This document shows positions 23,653 to 36,197 of a stretch of 64,000 nt of DNA, piece after piece. The notes under the pieces were generated by a model that saw only the letters and a list, made by a program, of their open reading frames with translations, had not been told where the DNA came from and made no database searches. This stretch comes from Gymnopilus junonius (taxonomy: Eukaryota; Basidiomycota; Agaricomycetes; Agaricales; Galerinaceae): assembly GCA_015501075.1 (NCBI GenBank), contig JADNYJ010000006.1:62001-126000 (forward strand), written 5' to 3'. The stretch's first letter is position 1, and each line of letters opens with the position of its first letter. The translations under genes and the position numbers were made by a program.

Positions 23653-25123
23653 ATGAGTGTTTATTCTACTCTCACAACTGTAATAGTATTGATTTTTTTT
23701 CGTCCACGACCAGTACTGACAATTTAGGTATTTCAGGAAGACTCTGAAATTCTATCGATAGCGTACGTCTCCGAATACCTGTCTAAGGAACTACCAATTC
23801 TCATTTTGTGAATTAGAGTGATGGGGCCGACAGGAACAGGCAAATCATCAGTGCGACGAGTGATTATTGTCGGTGCTGATTAACTCCTTGACCTTGTTTT
23901 TTTTTATTTAAGTTTATCAACCTCCTCAGCGGTTCAAATTTACAAGTTGGAAAGGAACTTGAATCGTGCACTAATGAGGTTCAAACCTCGGAGCCATTTA
24001 AACTGGATGGTCAGATGGTTTCCCTGATCGATACACCTGGATTCGACGACACCAAGTTGAGTGACACCAACGTTTTGAACATGATAGCTGCGTACCTTTC
24101 CTATACGTACGCTTGTCCTTTTAGTACATTTCCTCATTGGTTTACTTTGACTTTGCTTGCAGACATTCACGAGGGAAACATTTAGCAGGTGTCATTTACA
24201 TGCACCGCATCCTTGACAACCGCCTTGGAGGGATATCAGCGCGTAACTTCCGATTGTTTCGTAGTCTCTGTGGGGAGAACTCTCTCCGAAATGTTGTCAT
24301 AACCACTACTATGTGGGACAAGGTTGACGAAACTATCGGCCAAGACAGAGAAAAAGAGCTCATGACCAAGGACATCTTTTTTAAACCCGCGATCGACAAA
24401 GGTGCGCGTCTCATGCGCCACTGCAACACTCTCGAGTCAGCACGGGACGTCATTCGATCTATAGTCCAACAAAATACTCAATCAGTCACCCTGCAAATTC
24501 AGGAAGAGCTTGGAAGCGGACTTGATATTTCTGAGACTCATGCTGGGAAGGAGCTGTCTAGGGAAATCTTCGAGCAAATGGAAAGGCATAGGGAAGAGAT
24601 CCGGGGGTTAATGTTGGAAATTCAGGAAGTCAGTAGGGTCAGAGACGAAGAAAGCCGACGAGAGCTCATGGAGGAACGCACGAAAATGGAGAGGATCTTA
24701 ATCCGCCTTCAGATAGATTCTGCGAATCTAGCGAATGGGTACAAAGATGCCCTGTCAAAAATGGAAGACCGTTTACGATTGGCAGAGGCCTCATCCAACG
24801 CTGTCAAGCAATTGGAGTCCCTATCCCATCCGGATGGAATTAGCAAGACTCTGGGAGGAAGCGAAACTCCAGGACTGCAAACACATTCGCCCGTCGTCCA
24901 GGCTGTGGCTGCAACGGAAAATAGTAATGCAGTCCTGGAAGGCAAGCTCGCTGCTGCCTGTTCCCATTGTAGGATTCTGGGGCAAGCTGGCCGTCATGCT
25001 TGCACCCTTCTCTTTGAACCTGGCGATAAAGCTCATCTCCGTACGTTCATCTTTGTACGCTCATCTCCTCATCTACATCATGTGGTGCTAGGCATAGCAG
25101 GAGTGGGTCAAATTCTAGTCTAG
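23653..25123 (+). CDS. AIG1-like P-loop GTPase (fungal G-domain protein)
   Basis: Predicted GTP-binding protein of the AIG1/septin-like G-domain family that is strongly expanded in Agaricomycetes. Exons 23653-23679, 23737-23762, 23817-23850, 23913-24106, 24163-25123 give 413 aa with consistent phases. G1/Walker A is MGPTGTGKSSFINLL (split by an intron after KSS), G3 is LIDTPGFDD, and the family-specific block GKHLAGVIYMHRI...NVVITTTMWDKV supplies the G4-like region (TMWD in place of NKxD). The second half is a long charged helix (about residues 190-310), a likely coiled coil for self-assembly. The two tiny 5' exons are inferred from splice sites and from the family-like lead-in SEILSIAVMGPTG. 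A missed intron near the C-terminus (24950-25100) is possible. Function in fungi is unknown; roles in membrane or immune-like responses are inference. Confidence 0.85.
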
Positions 25124-26126
25124 CTATTAGTAGGTCCGTTTTTTTTTTTCTACTTGTTCGATCAATATATGAAGCTCATATATCTATTTTCTTTGGCTTA
25201 GAAGTAAGTCACGGCTCGGGCTTAGTAACAAACCGGAAGTTTCGTGGGCGATTATTATCATGTAATGCCAAATGCGAGTCCCTGCAAACGCAGTAGAACA
25301 AATGTTCCTTACAGCTGATCAAAACCATGTCTGCTTTTAAGAGTCCATGTGTCGTGTTTACACCATCTGTCACTACTTACGGCATGATAGTTCGCCTCTA
25401 CCATCTACCGAAGGGTTTACTAAATTCTACAGATCATCGTTAAGTAAAAAGAACGTCTTATGAATTTATAATTAGCCCAGTGTTGATTTTAGAATACTAT
25501 CCTTATTTGTCTGTAAACATCTTTAGCGAGGAATTTCCTTTCTCTAACGCTCAGTCCGACGCGGCTTGACATGTGCGCCACAATCTCAGTTCCCCGCACC
25601 GCCTGGGACTGGAGAATGCCGACTGGAATATACAGCCGGCAAATCTTTGTAAACTCGAACCTACTCGAACTAATCAATTATACTATATACTTAAGTGATT
25701 GTCGTGAATTCATGTATACCTGTTTGTTCCTCCCCCTTTTTGGTCCGTTTTTTTGTTCCTTTCCTCCCTTTGCTTGGACATGTTTAATTCTTTTGCCGAA
25801 ACGGAGCGAGTTTGGAGTCTTGGACAGCTTAAAGAAGAGATCTGTTATAGGTGACAGAAGGTTTGGAGAAAAATTAACTGTGCTATAGGTCTAGGCAGAT
25901 TTCTCCATCCTACTATTCGCAATGCGAATCTATATGTAAAGAAATTTTCGTCGAAGCTGGCTTCGTGGGAGCCCATGTCTCTAAGAAACTATCAGTCGAA
26001 CTTGTCTTCTGTCGCATGATACAAATACATGATCGAAACCCATTCAAATGATTCGATAAAATCCCACCTCCCCGTTCACACTTGCCCGCTTCTTCCACGA
26101 GTACCAAATATAGTCGTCACGTTCCT
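25124..26126. other. Intergenic between convergent genes
   Basis: About 1 kb between the 3' ends of the GTPase (+) and the epimerase (-). AT-rich; a plus-strand ORF at 25571-25888 has no recognisable feature apart from a hydrophobic run and is not annotated. Confidence 0.5.
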
Positions 26127-27929
26127 CTAAGCTGCCGCCGAAGATTTGATTTTGATATCACACCGAACATAATTGTTGTACAACTCATCAGACGTTAGAA
26201 GAGTGTCTTCGGCATCTTTATTCTCCGGATAAAGGAATGCGGCAAGAGGCTAAATTAGAATTGTATTAGTGTCGAAGTGCTGACATTGGTAGGTCAAGAC
26301 ATACATGATGGAACTCCAGGAAGACCGCAGCTGGAGGGTCAAAATGTAAGCATAGACTCCATAAATTCAGAGAAAGATAAGTACTTTGTGGGCCATACGC
26401 ATCGCCATTTCCGCTTATCCCCGAGCCGCCATGTATTATCTTCCGCGCACCCTTAGCCATATTGCCCATTGCGTTGGAATAAAACATTACGCCATTCTCT
26501 TTTTTTTATATGGGCGTCAGAAGTGTATTTTCAAATAAAAAAAGAAAAAGAAGATTTACGATTACTGTCAAGTTCTAACGCAAGGCCTGATTTCTTGGAG
26601 GACAAGATTACCAAAGGGTCGGGTCTACTACCGCGCTCCTTATCGTCCGAAGCCCGAAGCACGTCTTTAAGTAAATCAGTCTCAGCAAGGAAAGAAGTCA
26701 AGGGGATGCGGGTGGGGATAGACGATCTAGCATTTTCCCGTAGGAGGTAGTAGTCGTCTAGGCATTGTAATTAAATAGAAAGAAGAGGTCCATGAGCTAA
26801 GTATGGACGCACCGTATCCTGAGGAAGGCATGTTGTGTCCGATACGTTTGGAAGTATGCGCATGGGCAGGAAGAGTCGAGACCGCAATGAAACTGCCAGT
26901 CCCCAGACTATTAGGTGCAAGTTCAGCAATGTGATCAGCCTAATTTTTACATGTGAAAATGCTCTGCTTCCATATACAACGACAGAATAAACCTTGATCG
27001 TCAGTTCATGATCTTTCACTGAAACGGGTTCGGGGCCATCTTGTAAGCTTGCGTCTAGGTTGAATCCCCAGTGCTGAAAAGAAATTAATAATGAGCTCCT
27101 GGTCACGTTCATGTCACGTACTTGGGTCAAATTAACCGGGGTAACAGTTCCCGATGTCTCTAATTTTGCACGGTAAACGATAGTAATACTCCCCAGATAG
27201 GGTTCAGGTTCAGGGTCATCGCCGTCGGCTTTGTCAGTCGAAGGATTTTCAGGGCCGATTATTGCAATGCACACTTCGATTTTCAACGACCCTGGGAAGC
27301 CTTGATCACCTGCAGGTGACTCCAGACGAAAGATGCTGTAACTGGATGTCGGCAAAGCACGAAGGCGAGCCAACTCTGCTGTACTGAAGAGTTCGGGAGG
27401 GCTCTCCAAAGACAGCAACGTCCAAGGGAGCGAATCGAACCCGATAGGTCCACCGTGTAAAGAAACTTCCGGTGATTCTAATGAAAGAACGAGTCGGGAC
27501 TATACCTCTCCGGAAATGCAAACTAACATACCGTTCGACAGAGCATGCAACTGGCTGTTGATCCCCTTACGTTCTAGGATATGAGTCCCTACTGGAATTC
27601 GGTTGGCGTATCTCCCGACGATCGTGTTGGTGTACTTTTGGGTAACATGGTCTGTGGGTGATTCCGGGCCTATGACAATGTCATGCGTCTAGAAAATTAG
27701 ACAGTTAAGATTAGCTTCCGAGTTCCACTGAACAGTAAGAAAGACTCACACGGCCGTCACTCTGTACCAGCACCCTATGAATGGTGAGCCCATAAGGCAA
27801 GATCTATACATTCCAGTCCATGGTTTTCAGCGAGTCTATTACTGACTACTCAAAGAACCGGAAAATATCATACTTCGAGCGCCAAAGAGCGTGTGGGAAG
27901 TGCAACACAATTGGTTGGAATTCTGACAT
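26127..27929 (-). CDS. Aldose 1-epimerase (galactose mutarotase family), one frameshift near the start
   Basis: Interconverts alpha and beta anomers of hexoses such as galactose or glucose, feeding sugar catabolism. Ten exons on the minus strand, 5' to 3': 27929-27874, 27803-27750, 27688-27532, 27477-27122, 27073-26993, 26939-26813, 26757-26560, 26498-26385, 26330-26305, 26249-26127; about 430 aa. Motifs: LPYGLTIHRVLVQSDGRTHD, YTNTIVGRYANRIPVG, substrate-site HGGPIGFD, VNLTQHWGFNLDAS with the family His, and FLEFHHPLAAF with the probable catalytic Glu. The first exon reads MSEFQPIVL in one frame and LPTRSLALEILPYG in the next; one base appears to be missing near 27901-27904. All other junctions are in phase. 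No clear signal peptide, so probably cytosolic. Confidence 0.87.
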
Positions 27930-30804
27930 GTAGAATGACAAGAGCCTATTTGCAGTAGAAGAAAGAAAGGAGGTAAGATTTGTCCTACTCAAAATAAGGC
28001 TTTAAATCGTACCGCCAGCTGCTCTTCACGTTGAACGGACCGGAACTTCCCCGACAAACATCCGTTGTTTCCTGTTCGCGGAGTCGGAAAGGAGCTCAGA
28101 GCTGCGATGATTGCAAATGAATAAGTAAAAATTCAATCTGGCTCAACATTTAAGCAGCAAAGTACAGATCTATTACAGACTGCTCTCTGCGCTTTGAATC
28201 CAAATATGACGTTGCCCAATGGCTTTAAGGGGCAAACTGTCGTGCAACACGGATATAAATCGGCCACTAGAACCCTAATAACTGAGTTGATGCGAAAGTC
28301 AGAGGGGAGATAGAGACGTGCATTGCTCCATTCGAGAATCGGTATCACTGCTTAGAGGAAGAGAAGACAGGCAAGCAGTTTAGGAGAGCATTGATCATGA
28401 GGAGAAAGCGAAATACGGCGGCGGCGTGGCAAGCCGGGTCGAGACCAGAAATTTTTTTAAAATGGCAATGATTTCGCACTGTCTCAGACCTTTAAGCAGA
28501 TTAAGTAGATAAGATAAGATATACTTAGTCATGACTCGAGCAAGGTACTAACAAATAAAGAGACGAGGAATTTAAATCCATTACTTACCCAGCGGCGATG
28601 TATTTAGCAATATATAAAATCGTTCTTGATAGAACCACTTTGTCTATCCTTTGAAGTGTATTCAAAATTTGGTCTAATTGAACGTTTGACTTGTCCTGAA
28701 AATATAATGTATGTACAGGTCACGAAAGCGACTCAAAAAAGCTTAAGCGTCCCAGTCGCTGATGAAACGGTTGTGAAACGGGGAACACTTTCAATAATTT
28801 TTTTTTACTCGCAACATTTACTTTGCTATGATGCTTCTAGTCGGCTGCAAGCGTGCATTCGCATCCCAATAACTTGGACCTTGCCACCTCGGAAGGCAAA
28901 TCTTTGGAGATCTCTTTGACATGATCACATGAACATAAGGGTAGAGCATTGGCTCGTGTTTCGAATTCCTCATCATCAGTGCCTATGGTAAGCCATCTAC
29001 TCCCGTCAGTTCGTATTTTAAAGTCTACCTCAACATATAAATCGACGGGATTGCCCACGTCAAGCCTGAACTTAAATGATGTGAGTAAGCATGCATTTAT
29101 TCTGGTGCTTGAGTACACCTGACCTGATGGAATGCCGACCGTGACACCCGAATGAAACGAGATTGGCATGATTTGCGCTCGGAAGATGAACGCTAATGAT
29201 ATCATATTCAATTTTTGCACTATGGTCCAGTTAGTGCCTAAACGTGCTCAGACGTAAATGCGGCGCTGCTCCGCTAAGGTGATTATACACTGGGAGGTGT
29301 TGAACGGATTGACAGGCGCGTGTGAGGGGTATCTGTTCGCGATTGTCTCGGATGATACCACTTACGACTGTATATGATTACCATTTTCTTATCTTATCCT
29401 ATTCCTTCAGCTGAGTGCTACCCATAGTTAGTCCTTAAGCTTCTAGCACCCACGGCTTCAGATATCAGAATCCTGCATTACAGTGCGTGCACTTTTGGTC
29501 TGAAATAGGACACGCTGAATAACCACTGCTCTGTTGATCCATTAGGGTGTAGAAGGAATCATAGATTATACCCAAGGAGCTTTGGATAAAATTGAGGAAA
29601 TTCGACTTGTCCCTGAAGGACTTGTTTAAACATTTATTCGTTAAATTTAAGTTGATTTCAAAGTCGTAAGGGATGTATGAAAGTTTGTTGTTGAAGACCC
29701 GACGATTGTGGCGTACAGCTAGAATGAATGCCGTTTTAGGACGCCCATTAGCAACCATTCGGGTTTGTGGCTTATGAACAGATAAAAAGGAGAGGCGCGG
29801 AGATCTTGAAGCGCCGTGATAATTCACAATGGGCCTTTTTCACCGTCGTACTCTTTAAGTCGGTGAAGAAGTCACGACACAGACAAGAATACGCTGGTCG
29901 AAGCTCTTCCATTATCTCTCCGATACATGCGGGGGACCATTCGGCCGTCCACTCTCAGGCCCTTGATGACTTCTGTTCTAAGTACACGCATGGCCCACGT
30001 CTACTCCGTTTGAACACCGTGCTATTCTTTTTCAAGGACTTCTGTCTGTAGCAGCTTCCGAGGGGTCTTCACGGCCAATGCCCATCGTGGATTACTACAC
30101 AGTTTTCACTAGAGTTCCAGTCGGAAATCACAATTATAGAAGCAGCTTTGTCATATATCGCGGCCGCAGGGACTGGATACAGAAGCCTTGTGCGGTGTGG
30201 GGTCGCCAGGCCATGCCTTTTATTATCCTGTAAACCTTTGACCAGAGATGTACTAGTGATGTGATAGTAGACAGGCAAAAGATGCGACCGCCGATAGTGA
30301 CCTCGTTGAAGTCGAAGGAGACAGCCGACTAAGCGGACAAGATTACAAAGAAGGCAAAACAACACTCTTTAATTCTGGATGGAACCGCACTTGTATTCCC
30401 ATGGGCGGATAAGCTTTTTGATAATGACTTGAAGAAGCCCCACACATGGGCTCCCTTTTTCACAAGCAATCGAAATGTCGATAACATATCGGCACGTCCT
30501 GCCTATTCCTTTGTTACAATTTTAGATCATATCAATGAACACTTAAAATTTCTTGATTTCATTTGCATTTCGTATGTCTACAAGGATAGATAATTCTACA
30601 GATAACGACGTATGAAAGGAGAAAACATTGCAAGAGACGATCCACGACCCGCAAGGTACTTGAATGCAGATATTTTACCGACTGCCAGTGAGATCTGGTC
30701 AGTCGGTTACCTTACAGCTGCGCAGCTTGGCAGATATGAGAAAGAAAGGAAAACTCTAAAATACATACTAGATGGAGAACAAGAACGGAGATCAGTATGG
30801 CTGC
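27930..30804. other. Intergenic, no firmly supported gene
   Basis: Upstream of the epimerase. A minus-strand ORF at 28837-29220 (127 codons) has an acidic, protein-like composition in part (DLYVEVDF...TDDEEFETRANALPL) but no recognised family. A minus-strand ORF at 29465-29827 is also unassigned. A plus-strand ORF at 30612-30848 contains EIWSVGYL, reminiscent of kinase subdomain IX, possibly a fragment. None is strong enough to call as a gene. Confidence 0.4.
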
Positions 30805-32208
30805 TCAAACTTGATGTCGGTCAAAGGTTCTCACAGAAAATTCGTTAGATGGTGGTAGTTTGTAAGCGCCATTCCCGCCTTTCGAGCTCGAGGACTCCCA
30901 GTTCACGCCCATGACGGAAGGCATACCGTCAAAGACAAACTGGTCATCGCTGGTGCCATGGGAGAGAGGGAGTTGCGAGAATGAGGAGAAATTTTGTGAG
31001 TCTGGTAGTGATGAGGTGGCATACGATTTGTACAATGAAGCAGCAGGGATGTGTGGTGAGGAACTGTGGAAACTGAGAGAGGGTTCGGAAAAGGCGGAAA
31101 GCGTTTGACCCATGGAGAGTTCGTAAGAGTGGTAAGAGGAGCCCTCTGAGGGCGTGGAAGGAGAGGTGCTGTTGCTGTCTGTCAAGTAATCAAATGTGAT
31201 GGGCGAGGAACGGAATGATGGGACGTCATCAGACGTGACTGATGATGAAGAAGACCAGTTCGAAAAGAGAGGATGAGCCTTGGCTTCTAAATTGTTGGAG
31301 AAAGTCGATGACGACGCATAGGGAAGGGACATAGATGGTGTTTCCGGCGATGCACTCGATGAAGAGGAAGAGACACTCTCTGCTTTGCGAATGAGGTTAT
31401 AGGTTCCGACGTCTGTCGACTTCCTCCTTGTACGAGGACCCCGTGACGAGTCAGAGTTGAACCTGGTGATGCTGTTGTATCTGCAGACGGAACATGAGCG
31501 TTGAAGGAGGTAAAGATGGTATTCAATATACCTGTTCTTGGCAGATAATCCCGTTCGCCCTGGGAAGTAAGTCTTGACGATCTTCGTCCAAACTTTGCCG
31601 TGTTCTGCAACAGCACGAAGCAAGAGTTCATCCTAGAGGTACCATTCAACATTGGGAAAGTGAAAGGGCGTTGAGTCCTGCTTACAGCTTCTGGAGACCA
31701 TGAAGTTCGGTCGATGGCAGGGTTGAGAGTATCGGTCCAACGCTTTGCACACTCTAGAACTTTTCATGAGACAGAAATTTAAATACAGTGCCGCATGACA
31801 TACGATCGCTGTTCCGGGTTTGGACAACTGAGGCTACAAGAGACCACCTAGGGATGTGTCAGCTTGAGTAAAGTTTTGAGCGCACCAATACATACCTTGT
31901 ACCATATCTTTCAATACCTTTCACGAGCTTCTCGTCCTCGTCTGGAGCCCAGCCTCCCTTGACAACGTCTGAGGCCATCTTTGCAAACCACCTCTTGCGA
32001 CAGTCCTTGTTGGTTCTATTGGGTACGTGCTTGGCAATAGCGTGCCATTTGGATGGGTTCGAGTTATCTGGATCTTCTGTAGGAGGGTAAGTGGTGTCGA
32101 CAAGTACATTGTCCATGACAACGCACCCTTTTGGACGGCTTCACGAAGGAGTTGGTCCTCCTTAGTAGTCCAGGACCTTCGTTCTCTGCAAAACATTTGG
32201 GCAGACAT
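30805..32208 (-). CDS. Three-repeat MYB transcription factor
   Basis: Predicted nuclear DNA-binding protein. Minus-strand exons 32208-32127, 32076-31896, 31847-31804, 31753-31686, 31632-31532, 31480-30805 give 383 aa, all with GT...AG ends and matching phases. Three MYB/SANT repeats occupy about residues 8-160: R1 (RRSWTTKEDQLL...KDCRKRWFAKM), R2 (GGWAPDEDEKLVKGIERYGT...QCAKRWTDTLNP) and R3 (TSWSPEADELLLRAVAEHG...SAKNRYNSITR), each with the expected spaced aromatic residues. The C-terminal half is Ser/Thr/Pro-rich, likely a regulatory or activation region. The layout fits the c-MYB-like R1R2R3 group found in mushrooms. Introns interrupt the repeats, and one (31481-31531) is 51 bp and in frame, so reading through it would not introduce a stop. 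Confidence 0.9.
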
Positions 32209-35200
32209 GATAATGGATAATGGAAATGTGGTCGAGTGAAGAAAGCTTGGGATGTAGAAATGGATTTGATTCCGGCTTAATGTTGTGCTTTTGAAGAAGC
32301 AAACGATTCAGAGTTAAAATGGGGTAAGACAATCACTGTGCCATTCCCACAGCAAAATCGGGATCAGTAGAACTGATCCAAGGACAGATGAGATTGAGGT
32401 AAGATCTGGACAATGGCGTGCTTACGAGGATGTCCGATGGCTGCCGTACCCCCGAGTTTCCGTGCAGGCAGGTAATTCAACGGTGCCTTATGGAGTTGAA
32501 TGGCCAGTTTACCAGGAATGTCGCTTACATGTGGCTGTTATTCTTTTGGGTATAAAGGAGAGATGAGATACCAACAGTTCCTCAGGCATATTAGCCAACT
32601 TGAAACTCTCCGAAGAGGGTGTATACCACAGTTAATCACAGACAATATATCCCTGAGCGCGCACTATAATAGATTGACCTTAGTATCCATTTATTCAAGG
32701 CAGTGCACTCGCCTTGAGGTCCCAAGAAAAGTTTGTGGGAGAAACTCGGTTGTAAGGACTGATGGCGGTGACCTGCGTGGGAGTTACGATTACATAACGG
32801 TTATGCCTCATTTAGGCGACCCTCACGTCCTCGGAACTATATTTAGATGGTCGCTCACTTTCCTACCAAACGCTTACTATAGCAACTTGTCCTGATGCAG
32901 ATGAAATTCTCCCAAAAATCGAGATTCCTGCACGGTAATTTCCTTTGTGACAAGCGAACTATGATTAGAGGTATCCTTGTTTGAAGACGACAAGTGATGC
33001 CAAATAACAGAATGAATAGCAAGCCATTGGCATGGGTGGCGTGAGCAATATGACAACTACACCTGTGACCAAGCAATGCTGGACTCCTCCGTTTAGGAGC
33101 AAAGAGATGTGAAAAGAAGTGCTGGACCTCCACTTCTTGGGAGCGCGAATGTTTCGGTGAAACCCACTTTGGCATCGTCTCCATAGTCCTCCAGTTCATC
33201 TCATTGACAGCCGCCAAATCCCGCCCTCTATCACTCCGCTTGACGTCCTCGCGCCGCAAGAGATAGTGGATTCGGAATGTACAAGAGCCTCACCCTCGGC
33301 TTTCCAATGCTGCCGCTTGCATTGGATGACTGCCACGCATCCTGCCTCAAGGTTGTCCATAAGGGGTAGGTCATTACCAGGCGATCAGGTCGCTGTGATG
33401 TCTTCATTCCGACATCTAATAATGATTTCGAGGAGGGCGGATGGTTGACGATGCCCTGGAATAGGTGGATTTCTCCCGCTTGGCATACAGGGAAGCTCAA
33501 TAACTCTAACTGACCAGGGCCCATCGTTTACAAATAGCATTCATCGTACTTGATCAGGATTACTGCTGTGTGCTGTACATAACAGCGCCACCATCGAGCC
33601 TACACTCAAGGCGTTTGCGTCAGCCTATATAAATTGTATGGTTATCACCTTGAAACTTGCATCACTCTGACTCGATGACTGTCAACGAGAAGCATGGCAT
33701 TGCTTAGAAAATGTGCTCCCATTACCATCGCGCATCAGCAATGGAGATGCCCAAGAGGACTAACCCACTTGAAATTGCAGTCATGCAGCCGCGGAATAGA
33801 CCTGTGCAATGCTCCGCATCTATCAGGGCGTGACACTGCGCTGTGGAGCTATCACCTCACAATGGGAAAGGCGCGGTGGCCGAGCACCTATTTGGAGGAC
33901 AGTGAGCGCGTAGTCAGGCAAGCGTGAGGATATTAACAATTTTGACACCGATGCCTGTCTTTAATCGCCCTATGGTACAATACTCATTAGTCAACTGAAT
34001 TGGTTGAACGCTTGTAACAGGTATGACATAAACCCTCATAAACCCGTAGAAGTGGTTAGAAATGCAATACCAATTGACGCTAAGGGGAGCTAGCGCGCTA
34101 ACCTCGTGATTGGCAGTTGCTGTTCGCGGCCTCGGACTCGTTCACAATTCCAGGAAGTTACAAAGCATGGCATCGCCAGTAGCGCCCGCGGCGCAGAGGG
34201 CCTTTTGTGGCATAAATTGTCCGCGGCGGGGCCCGCTTAAGGACAGTAAACTCGACACTGAGGATCTGCAGCAGGGGCGCCCCAAGGTATATCATTAAAA
34301 TCGACAATGTACCTGGGACCTTCGCCTTACTTTCGTCATAGGAGTATACACAATCCACAACGATCTCCGTATATCTGTGATTTTGAACGCTCGCTAGATA
34401 ATGTCAATGGTAAATCCGCTCTATAGCGCAAAAGCCATTGAGAAAAGGTGATTTATCCACCGAGGAGAAAGAGCTCGAAGTCACTGAGACTGCTCATGAG
34501 AAAGCCTGGTAGGTGAAACCGGTGGAAATAGATTGCGCCATCGTGAAACCTACTTATTCGGGCAACCGGGCGAGTTCTATTGGAAAGTGATAAAGATTCC
34601 CCCGTTAGAAGGAATTATCGCTGATGTTCGGGAGCGTGGGTGCTGCTCACTGTTCACTGAGAATAACAATGATGTGCCCATTGTAGGTCACGTTGCGCGA
34701 GTACCTTATCGGCATGTGGATTATCCATAATCGAAAGCAAGAATGGATGTCTTGCTCGACAATTTTGTTCGGACTGTTGCGATCAACTGAAAAGGAAGGG
34801 AAGTAATCGTGAACTTGTGTTTAGGGACCGCATCAATCAGATATGAGGGACGCGACAAGTCGCACCTCTCCACGAATGGAGTAGACACAGGGCAAAGCAC
34901 ACCAATTAGCAGCTTAGATCGTCGCTCTCCGCAAGGTCTAAATGGATCAAGTTGAGGTGTCTCGATTAAAGCTGAGCCAGATGGAAGTGTTACTATCCGC
35001 CGATATACTTCACACCAGACATTTACTTCTTCACTGCGCTTCTGAGTTAGAAAGGGCTTGAAAAGGAGTTCAAATAGGAATAAAGCACCCGTCGTGCACA
35101 AAAATGAATCTCTGACTTTCCATAGACGTCTCTGATGCGACTCGAGGGCTCTCGCGCACGTGAAGAATGAGTAATAATCTCACTGCTATATCATTCTCGT

Positions 35201-36197
35201 CAGTCAGAGTTTCTTGGAGTCATGGATGAATTTGTACCACGTAGACCCTGCCCGAAGTACGTTCCCGAAGTTCAGCAACGAGGTGGCTTCGAAATGTAAC
35301 GTCTGGATTGGACGAATCAACGTGACGACTTGTAGTCGAATCTTCGGGCCATCTTAGAACAGTGACGCGGAGCGCACTCGGCGAGCGCAATGTTTGGAAA
35401 AGGAAACTTGTCAAATGGAACAAGATCTGCATAGATATTCCCGCGAGCCCTAGAAGGTAATCATTGATGATGAACGGTCGATCGAGGAAAGAGAATGCGG
35501 CAGTGAAGCGACAACGTAAACCAGACGCTGGCGGAGGCTGCCATCGTCCAAAGACAGCCTATATTCAAAGAGCAAGAAGGCTATAGAGGATAAGACAATG
35601 TATCTCAGAGAAGAATACGAGTGTCCCACAGATATGGCGCAGACGGAGTAGCACGGCATTCGTCGGTTATGCGCCGCCTTTTGGGCATATGACAGCATGC
35701 ACTTCATATTTCAAAGGAGAGAAAGCGTGAGTATCCCCTCGAATAGGGTGACGATCCTTCTCGAAATTGAGATATGGTTTGTCTAGAAGGATTATTTCTG
35801 TTACTTACGTGGATCCAGAGCTTGTACATATTCCTATAGATTCCTGTCCGAGAGTAAGTCCTTTTTCAAGGCCTGGCCAAAGAAATCATAAATACAACCC
35901 AACATTGTACCTTAGAGACATCGGAGAAACCAAGTCACCCGGCAGCACCATATCGGAATGGGAAGCAGAAGTAAAGGACATGGTTCAGGTCCACAAAGTA
36001 AGGAGTAGTGTCACAATGTCAAGTGACATGCATCACGGTCGCGTTTCATGCGGCACGTGGCCTTCCAATTTTCCACCGATCATAGATCGAAAATAACTCT
36101 TCATCTTGTCCTCCATCTCCTGGTCTTCCTAAGCACTGAAAGCCTACTAAAACTTCAGAGAACCACAAACTTTTCACGAAGCTCAGAGTAATTGGAA
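32209..36197. other. Intergenic, weak gene candidates only
   Basis: About 4 kb with no firm gene. Minus-strand ORFs 33231-33524 and 32855-33259 abut in different frames and both look partly protein-like (for example REDVKRSDRGRDLAAVNEM), so a frameshifted unknown gene is conceivable. Minus-strand ORFs between 34721 and 35707 include hydrophobic runs but give no consistent spliced model. A plus-strand ORF at 35767-36096 just upstream of GMP synthase is unassigned. The bases from about 36100 should hold the GMP synthase promoter and leader. Confidence 0.4.

Noticed and set aside
28837..29220. Minus-strand ORF of 127 codons
   Set aside because: Some protein-like composition, but no family, and trial splicing gave frame conflicts; kept only as a note.
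34721..35707. Minus-strand ORFs with hydrophobic stretches, possibly a membrane protein
   Set aside because: No single spliced model keeps frame across them and different frames look equally plausible.
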